Origin: Candidatus Sulfotelmatobacter sp.
GTDB taxonomy: Bacteria > Vulcanimicrobiota > Vulcanimicrobiia > Vulcanimicrobiales > Vulcanimicrobiaceae
Length of the DNA stretch: 64,000 nt
Assembly: GCA_035504415.1 (NCBI GenBank)
Contig: DATJRY010000021.1
Span: 248,001 to 312,000, forward strand
Reading direction: 5' to 3'
In this document: piece after piece, positions 58,863-64,000 of the stretch
How the letters are laid out: each line of letters opens with the position of its first letter
Position numbering within the stretch: the stretch's first letter is position 1
Notes under the pieces: generated by a model
What the model was told of the DNA's origin: nothing
Databases searched by the model: none
Seen by the model: the letters and a program-made list of their open reading frames with translations, nothing else
Position numbers and translations under genes: made by a program

Positions 58863-59417
58863 ATGGGCCGGCAGACGTCGTTCGCCGACGTCACGGATCT
58901 GCCGGCGAACCGATACTGCGCTTACCGCGGCAAGGACGACACGGAACGCTACGTCATCGCCAAGAATGCCACCGCGCAGCAGTGGGCGACGGACAACGGC
59001 GTCGATCCCGCGGTCGCCGACGACGACTGTCTGGGGGCCTTCTTCGCCGCCGCCGCCGACAGCGGCAACCCCGGCACGCGATGGAAGTCGCGGTACGACG
59101 CCGCGCCTGACAAAGCCGCCTTCGCCGATATGCTCGGCCGCGCGCTCGCGCTGAGCAACGACCGCGCGGCCGCCGCGGCGCACGCGAACGTCGCCTGGAT
59201 CCATCGGACGATCGGGCTCGGGACGAGCCGCGAGGACGTGACGGCGGCGCTCCAGCAGCACGGCTTGCGTCTGCTGCTGCGCGGCGATCGGGGCACGGTG
59301 AGCCTGTTCACCGGATCGTCGATCGGGTGCGGTCGCGAGATCGACGTCGGCTTCACGTTCGAGCACGGGCGCCTGACCGGCATCACCGAATCGCCCGAAT
59401 CGCAGACCTGCATGTAG
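58863..59417 (+). CDS. hypothetical protein, 184 aa or longer
   Basis: From ATG 58863. The same frame stays open upstream (HAFLAALDAKIGALEPVP ... VTTQEIGLLVRGVF) to beyond 58680 and looks protein-like but has no ATG, so the N-terminus may be missing or use a rare start such as CTG 58740. Contains several Cys (YCAYRGKDD, DDDCLGAFF, IGCGREID, QTCM) and a helical middle. No signal peptide seen from 58863. Family not recognised. Confidence 0.6.
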   Translation: MGRQTSFADVTDLPANRYCAYRGKDDTERYVIAKNATAQQWATDNGVDPAVADDDCLGAFFAAAADSGNPGTRWKSRYDAAPDKAAFADMLGRALALSNDRAAAAAHANVAWIHRTIGLGTSREDVTAALQQHGLRLLLRGDRGTVSLFTGSSIGCGREIDVGFTFEHGRLTGITESPESQTCM

Positions 59418-59474
59418 CGAAACCGTTTCACGCCGGGGCTTGCTGCCGCGAAGCGCCCGCGTGAACGAGGCGCG

Positions 59475-61010
59475 ATGATCGCGCTCGCCTTTTCCGCCGC
59501 GGTCGCCGGCGTCGACGCGTACGTCGTGCAAGTCGAGACCGACTCGGCGGCCGGCGTGCCCGCTTTCGGGATCGTCGGGCTGCCCGACCGCGCCCTCAAC
59601 GAGTCGCGCGACCGCGTGCGCGCCGCGATCGTGAACTCCGGCTTCGGCTTTCCGCCCGGCCGATTGCTGGTGAACCTCGCGCCGGCGGACATGCGCAAGA
59701 CGGGCGTGGGCTTCGACCTGCCCATCGCGCTGGCGCTGTTGGCGACCGACGAACAGGTACCCGCGGCGGCGCTGCGCGCGTACGTCGCGTGCGGCGAGCT
59801 CGCGCTGGACGGCGGCGTGCGGGCCGTGCCGGGGGTCCTGGCCATGACGTTGGCGGCGAAGCGGGCCGGGTTCTCGCGCGTCCTCGTCGCCGAGGCGAAC
59901 CGCGACGAAGCGGCGCTGGTCGACGGCATCGACGTCTACGCGGTTCCGGGATTGGCCGAAGCGGTCGCCGTGGTGCTCGAGAACGGCGCGCGGTTCCGGC
60001 GGCGCGGGGCAACCGTGCTGGTGCCCGACGAGCGGCCCGCGTGCGGCGACTACCTCGACGTGCGTGGGCAAGTCGTCGCGAAGCGGGCGCTCGAGATCGC
60101 CGCGGCCGGCGGCCACAACCTCGTGCTCGTCGGACCGCCCGGCTGCGGCAAGACGATGCTGGCGCGACGGCTGCCCTCGATCTTGCCCGCCATGACGAGC
60201 GCCGAGGCGCTCGACGTGACGAGCGTCTACAGCGTGGCCGGCCTGCTCGGCGCACGCCCGCGCGTCGTCACCACGCGGCCCTTTCGCGCACCGCACCACA
60301 CCGCGAGCCGCGTCGCGCTGATCGGGGGCGGTTCCAATCCGCGGCCCGGCGAAGTGTCGTTGGCGCAACACGGCGTGCTGTATCTCGATGAGCTGGCGGA
60401 GTTCACGCGCTCGACCCTCGAAGTGCTGCGCCAGCCGCTCGAGGAAGGGACGGTCACGATCGCGCGCGCGGCCGGCACGCTGTCGTTTCCCGCGCGCTTC
60501 ATGCTGGTGGCCTCGATGAACCCGTGTCCGTGCGGCTTTCGCGGCGTGCGCGGCTCCGATTGCCACTGCGACGACGCCGTCGTACAGCGCTATCTCGGCA
60601 AGCTGTCCGGACCGCTGCTCGACCGCATCGACTTGCACGTCGCCGTCTCGCGCGTATCGTTCGACGAGTTGACCGACCGCGAGGCCGGAGAGAGCTCCGC
60701 CACGATTCGTGCGCGCGTCGAAGCGGCGCGCGGGCTGCAAACCAAACGCTACGAGCGCTGCGCGTATGCAACGAACGCGTCGATCCCGGCTGCGGACATG
60801 CGCGTTCGCTGTCCCCTCGAGGCCGACGCGCTCGCGCTGCTCGAGGGCGCGGTCAGCCGCGGCACCCTGAGCGCCCGCGCGTTCGACCGCGTGGCCCGGT
60901 TGGCGCGCACCATCGCCGACCTGGCCGGATCGGCTCGCATCGAGCGAACGCACGTCGCCGAAGCGCTCGTGTACCGCGGCGCGACCGCCCGCACACCGGC
61001 GGCCGCGTGA
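59475..61010 (+). CDS. comM: ComM/YifB family Mg-chelatase-like ATPase
   Basis: 511 residues. N-terminal Lon-like domain (GVPAFGIVGLPDRALNESRDRVRAAI), then an AAA+ domain with Walker A GPPGCGKTMLARRLP and Walker B GVLYLDELAEF, the four-Cys zinc-like MNPCPCGFRG...DCHCDD, and a C-terminal helical domain ending SARAFDRVARLARTIADL. In naturally transformable bacteria ComM is a branch-migration helicase for integrating DNA. No other competence gene is present here. Confidence 0.93.
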   Translation: MIALAFSAAVAGVDAYVVQVETDSAAGVPAFGIVGLPDRALNESRDRVRAAIVNSGFGFPPGRLLVNLAPADMRKTGVGFDLPIALALLATDEQVPAAALRAYVACGELALDGGVRAVPGVLAMTLAAKRAGFSRVLVAEANRDEAALVDGIDVYAVPGLAEAVAVVLENGARFRRRGATVLVPDERPACGDYLDVRGQVVAKRALEIAAAGGHNLVLVGPPGCGKTMLARRLPSILPAMTSAEALDVTSVYSVAGLLGARPRVVTTRPFRAPHHTASRVALIGGGSNPRPGEVSLAQHGVLYLDELAEFTRSTLEVLRQPLEEGTVTIARAAGTLSFPARFMLVASMNPCPCGFRGVRGSDCHCDDAVVQRYLGKLSGPLLDRIDLHVAVSRVSFDELTDREAGESSATIRARVEAARGLQTKRYERCAYATNASIPAADMRVRCPLEADALALLEGAVSRGTLSARAFDRVARLARTIADLAGSARIERTHVAEALVYRGATARTPAAA

Positions 61011-61174
61011 AGCGGGGGTCGTGCGCAGCGCTCAGACGCGCGACAAGCCGGACGGCGCGCCGACGGCGCGAATCTCGCGCTTGCGCCGAACCGTACGCTG
61101 AGATTTTGCTGAGAACGTCGCGGCGCGCGAGACGTTTCATCGTCTTCACAGCGTGCCGCGATACATGATGCGTG

Positions 61175-61789
61175 ATGGTCGCTTTCGCACTCGGCACGGG
61201 GCTCGCAACCGCGGCGCTCGCGACGGATACGCCTCCCGCTTGGCAGGCCTTCTCGCAAGCGTGGGCACAGAGCGGCGCGTTCAGCGCGCGCATCACCGCC
61301 TACGAGCGGCGCGGCACGCGCGCCGAGACGATCGTCGTGGACTATAACTACCAATCGCCGGCGCACGCGACGGTCCGGGTCGTGCAAGGCCCCAACCGCG
61401 GCGCGATTCTCGTCTGGGACGGCGGCGCGACCTTGCAAGCGCACCTCGGCGGCGGCCTGTTGTACGGGCTCTCGAAATCGATCCCGCTTCACGACCCGAG
61501 CGTCGAGTCGCCGCGCGGTTCGTCGCTCGACGAGCTGAGCTACGCCTCGATCCTGCGCCACGGCGACACGACGCCGGGCACCTCGTCCGAACAAGCCGGC
61601 GAGACGATCGGCGGCGTCTCCACGGACGCGGTCTCGCTCACGCCCGCGGACCCGGCGGCCGACGGCGGCCTGACCCGTGAGGTCGTCGAGATCGCGACCA
61701 CGACGCACCTACCGCTGCGTATCCGCGGCTACGAAGGTACGACGCTCGTCCGGCAGATCGACTTCGCGAACGTCGCGCTCAAACGCTGA
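61175..61789 (+). CDS. exported protein with LolA-like fold (tentative)
   Basis: 204 residues from ATG 61175 (a GTG lies one codon upstream). Short N-terminal hydrophobic signal (VAFALGTGLATAALA). The body is beta-rich with a pattern like outer-membrane lipoprotein-sorting proteins: SGAFSARITAYERRG, DYNYQSPAHATVRVVQGPNRG, and THLPLRIRGYEGTTLVRQIDFANV at the end. The call is structural inference; function otherwise unknown. Confidence 0.55.
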   Translation: MVAFALGTGLATAALATDTPPAWQAFSQAWAQSGAFSARITAYERRGTRAETIVVDYNYQSPAHATVRVVQGPNRGAILVWDGGATLQAHLGGGLLYGLSKSIPLHDPSVESPRGSSLDELSYASILRHGDTTPGTSSEQAGETIGGVSTDAVSLTPADPAADGGLTREVVEIATTTHLPLRIRGYEGTTLVRQIDFANVALKR

Positions 61790-61808
61790 GCCGTAGAACG
61801 GCCGCGCG

Positions 61809-62189
61809 TTAGTGCGCGGGCCGGAACCAGAGCCCGAGGTGCCGGCGTTCCGGCGCCGCCTCGGGTTCGTCCACGGCGGGGCGCTGCACTTCCCGCAGCG
61901 GCGGCAGCACCGTGATCTCGTTCGGATCGACGACCGACCGATCGTGAGCGCGACGGCGAATCATCCGGTCGCGCACGTCCGAGGTCAGCGAACGCCGCAG
62001 CGTGCTGTACCCGTCGATCCACGACGCCTTCGGCTTCGCGTAGGTCATCGGGACGTGCGTCACGTCCAGGTGGTTCGGTGTCCACCAGGCCGAAACCGCC
62101 ACCAACTCCTCGTGCGTGCGTCGTTCCACTGCTCGTACCGCCTCCGTTGTTCTCTTCTTCCCTCGCCAGCAGGCTCGGCAAACGGGCAT
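61809..62189 (-). CDS. hypothetical protein, 126 aa
   Basis: Open frame from ATG 62189; the first 30 residues look unlike protein, and a start nearer VRAVERRTHEELV is more likely. The rest is plausibly coding: WWTPNHLDVTHVPMTYAKPKAS, then a basic helix RSLTSDVRDRMIRRR and a Pro-rich end with EVQRP and WFRPAH. No membrane or signal segment. Not recognised. Confidence 0.45.
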   Translation of the reverse strand: MPVCRACWRGKKRTTEAVRAVERRTHEELVAVSAWWTPNHLDVTHVPMTYAKPKASWIDGYSTLRRSLTSDVRDRMIRRRAHDRSVVDPNEITVLPPLREVQRPAVDEPEAAPERRHLGLWFRPAH

Positions 62190-62238
62190 TCGGCCCGCTG
62201 CGCGTGAGCGTTTGATGAGGAAACGTCGGCGGCGGACG

Positions 62239-63561
62239 TTACGGCGTCGTCGGGTCGAACTTTTTCGGCAAGCCTTGCCAGCACTGGAAGTACTCGGCTT
62301 GCAGGGTCGCCGACTCGAGCGCGGCCCGGGTCGGGTGCAGTACCAGTCGCGTCTCGAACATGAAGGCCAGGGTGTCGCCGATCTTGGCCGCCTTCGCGGT
62401 GTCGGCGGCGCTGGCGCGCGCGTGCGTGTCGGCGTCGGGGCCGTGCGCGCTCATCGAGTTGTGCAAGCTGGCGCCGCCGGGAACGAAGCCCTCTTCCTTC
62501 GCGTCGTAGACGCCGTGCACCAGGCCCATGAACTCGCTGGCGACGTTGCGGTGGAACCACGGCGGGCGGAAGGTGTCCTCGGCGACCTGCCAGCGCGGCG
62601 GGAAGATGACGAAGTCGATCTCGTCCGCGCCGCCGGGCGCCCCGGGCGACTGCAGCACCAAGAAGATCGACGGATCGGGATGGTCGTAGCTGATCGAGCC
62701 GATCGTGTTGAAGCGGCGCAGGTCGTACGCGTAGGGCGCGTAGTTGCCGTGCCAGGCAACGACGTCGAGCGGTGAGTGGTCGATCGGCGCCGACCACAGG
62801 TTGCCCTGGAACTTGGTGATCAGCGCGAAGTCGCCGGTGACGTCCTCGTACCACGCGACCGGCGCGCGAAAATCGCGCGGGTTCGCCAGACCGTTGGAGC
62901 CGATCGGCCCCAAGTCCGGCAGCCGGAAGGCCGCGCCGTAGTTCTCGCAGACGTACCCGCGCGCGGTGCCGTCGAGCAGCTCGACGCGGAAGCGCACGCC
63001 GCGCGGAACGACCACGATCTCGTTCGGGCCGAGCTCGAGCAAGCCGAACTCGGTCGCGACGCGCAGTCGGCCCTCTTGCGGCACGATCAGCAGCTCGCCG
63101 TCGGCGTCGGCGAAGAAGCGCCCCGCCATCGAACGGTTGGCCACGTACAAGTGCACCGCGGCGCCGCTCATCCCGGCCGGATCGCCGTTGCCGGCCATCG
63201 TGAACAGCCCCTCGACGAAATCCGTCGGCCGCGACGGCGCGGGCAGCGGGTCCCAGCGCAGCTGGTTGGGCGTCGTCGCGAGGTCGCCGAACCGGCTCAC
63301 GATCGCGCCGTTGTCGATCCGCGCGAACGGGCGGTGCATCGCCGACGGACGGATGCGGTAGAGCCAGCTGCGCCGGTTGACCGCGCGCGGCAGCGTGAAC
63401 GCCGTCCCCGAGAGCTGCTCGGCGTAAAGGCCGTACGGCGGCCGTTGCGGCGAGTTGCGCCCGACCGGCAGCGCGCCCGGGAGCGCCTCGGTCGCGAACT
63501 CGTTGCCGAAGCCGGACTGGTAGGCCAGCGCGGTCGCCGGCGGCGTCAGCGTGGAGCTCAT
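62239..63561 (-). CDS. hmgA: homogentisate 1,2-dioxygenase
   Basis: 440 residues. Opens with [19 protein letters not shown] and [22 protein letters not shown], the family's invariant N-terminus. The iron site is in the C-terminal cupin: [31 protein letters not shown] contains the His and Glu ligands. It opens the ring of homogentisate in tyrosine and phenylalanine breakdown. Starts 3 bp after the hppD stop, so the two form one operon. Confidence 0.97.
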   Translation of the reverse strand: MSSTLTPPATALAYQSGFGNEFATEALPGALPVGRNSPQRPPYGLYAEQLSGTAFTLPRAVNRRSWLYRIRPSAMHRPFARIDNGAIVSRFGDLATTPNQLRWDPLPAPSRPTDFVEGLFTMAGNGDPAGMSGAAVHLYVANRSMAGRFFADADGELLIVPQEGRLRVATEFGLLELGPNEIVVVPRGVRFRVELLDGTARGYVCENYGAAFRLPDLGPIGSNGLANPRDFRAPVAWYEDVTGDFALITKFQGNLWSAPIDHSPLDVVAWHGNYAPYAYDLRRFNTIGSISYDHPDPSIFLVLQSPGAPGGADEIDFVIFPPRWQVAEDTFRPPWFHRNVASEFMGLVHGVYDAKEEGFVPGGASLHNSMSAHGPDADTHARASAADTAKAAKIGDTLAFMFETRLVLHPTRAALESATLQAEYFQCWQGLPKKFDPTTP

Positions 63562-63564
63562 CGG

Positions 63565-64000
63565 CTAGGTCGGCGCCGGCAACACGCCGCGGCGGATCTG
63601 GTCCTCTTCGATCGACTCGAACAGCGCGCGGAAGTTGCCCTCGCCGAACCCGTCGTCGCCCTTGCGCTGGATGAACTCGAAGAAGATCGGGCCGAGCACG
63701 GTCGCCGAGAAGATCTGCAGCAGCACTTTGGTGGTGCCACCGTTCGCGACGCCCTCGCCGTCGATGAGGATGCCGCGCTCGCGCAGCCGCTCGAGCGGCT
63801 CCCCGTGTCCGGGCAAGCGGCTTTCGGTCTTCTCGTAGTAGATGGCCGGCGGCGCCGGCATGAACGACAGCCCACCGGCGCGCAGCGCGTCGACGCTGGC
63901 GTAGATGTCGCGCGCACCGAGCGCCACGTGTTGAATGCCCTCGCCCGAATACGCGCGCAAGTATTCTTCGATCTGGCTGCGATCGTCGGCCGACTCGTTG
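63565..64000 (-). CDS. hppD: 4-hydroxyphenylpyruvate dioxygenase, C-terminal part (runs off right edge)
   Basis: The last 144 codons. [26 protein letters not shown] holds the second iron-ligand His; [39 protein letters not shown] has the third ligand (Glu) and the family's C-terminal helix. Converts 4-hydroxyphenylpyruvate to homogentisate, the substrate of the next enzyme. The N-terminal half lies beyond the window. Confidence 0.95.
   Translation of the reverse strand, partial: NESADDRSQIEEYLRAYSGEGIQHVALGARDIYASVDALRAGGLSFMPAPPAIYYEKTESRLPGHGEPLERLRERGILIDGEGVANGGTTKVLLQIFSATVLGPIFFEFIQRKGDDGFGEGNFRALFESIEEDQIRRGVLPAPT

Noticed and set aside
1-64000. CRISPR arrays, tRNA/rRNA genes, insertion sequences
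   Set aside because: No regularly spaced repeats, cloverleaf-like sequences or transposase frames were seen on reading; a tool-based scan could still reveal a small tRNA.

Overview
GC-rich (about 70 %) chromosomal DNA from a bacterium with a Gram-negative-type envelope: lipoproteins, periplasmic PQQ and molybdenum enzymes, and a Tat component. Several traits fit an uncultivated GC-rich phylum such as Eremiobacterota (WPS-2): families of lipoproteins with NHL-like propeller blades, MalT-like ATPase regulators with a C-terminal winged helix, and many 1-4 nt gene overlaps. That placement is inference; no rRNA or tRNA gene lies in the window. Genes are dense, and most long open frames opposite real genes are GC-driven shadows.

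Layout. 0-6 kb: two paralogous ATPase regulators flank an FkbM-type methyltransferase, with CRP-like palindromes in front of both. 5.9-11.3 kb: polyamine genes speE and speD, a MliC-like protein, a lipoprotein, and a translationally coupled pair (TPR/ATP-grasp ligase and PLP decarboxylase). 11.3-18.6 kb: orphan sufB behind a palindrome, two paralogous propeller lipoproteins, an FKBP isomerase, a Rieske ferredoxin and an amidinotransferase-fold protein lacking the expected catalytic Cys. 18.6-29.7 kb: two molybdenum hydroxylase sets (two-subunit Ior-type, three-subunit Pao-type) bracket mocA and two more propeller lipoproteins. Debris of a third mocA-lipoprotein unit lies between them.

29.7-41.8 kb: housekeeping genes. 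rplU-prp lacks rpmA beside it. After a TatA-like gene and a Clp-N gene comes the trmD ... rplS-lepB-lepB-rbgA-rnhB-yraN-kinase series. trmD and rplS are split by about 3 kb holding a frameshifted permease and a lower-GC patch. 41.8-48.5 kb: amino-acid permease with UspA protein, MATE exporter, and a PQQ dehydrogenase with its cytochrome c.

49-52.5 kb: the most unusual cassette: radical SAM/SPASM-like enzyme, a novel 208-aa protein, a C39/papain-like cysteine peptidase, and (behind a perfect terminator hairpin) a phage-tail-collar protein. Most of it has lower GC than its surroundings. 52.5-56.1 kb: ribose/galactose-type ABC importer under a Fur-like palindrome. 56.4-64 kb: UdgX-type uracil-DNA glycosylase, aldo/keto reductase, MOSC protein with a broken LysE remnant, ComM, and tyrosine catabolism (hpd-hmgA) running off the right edge.
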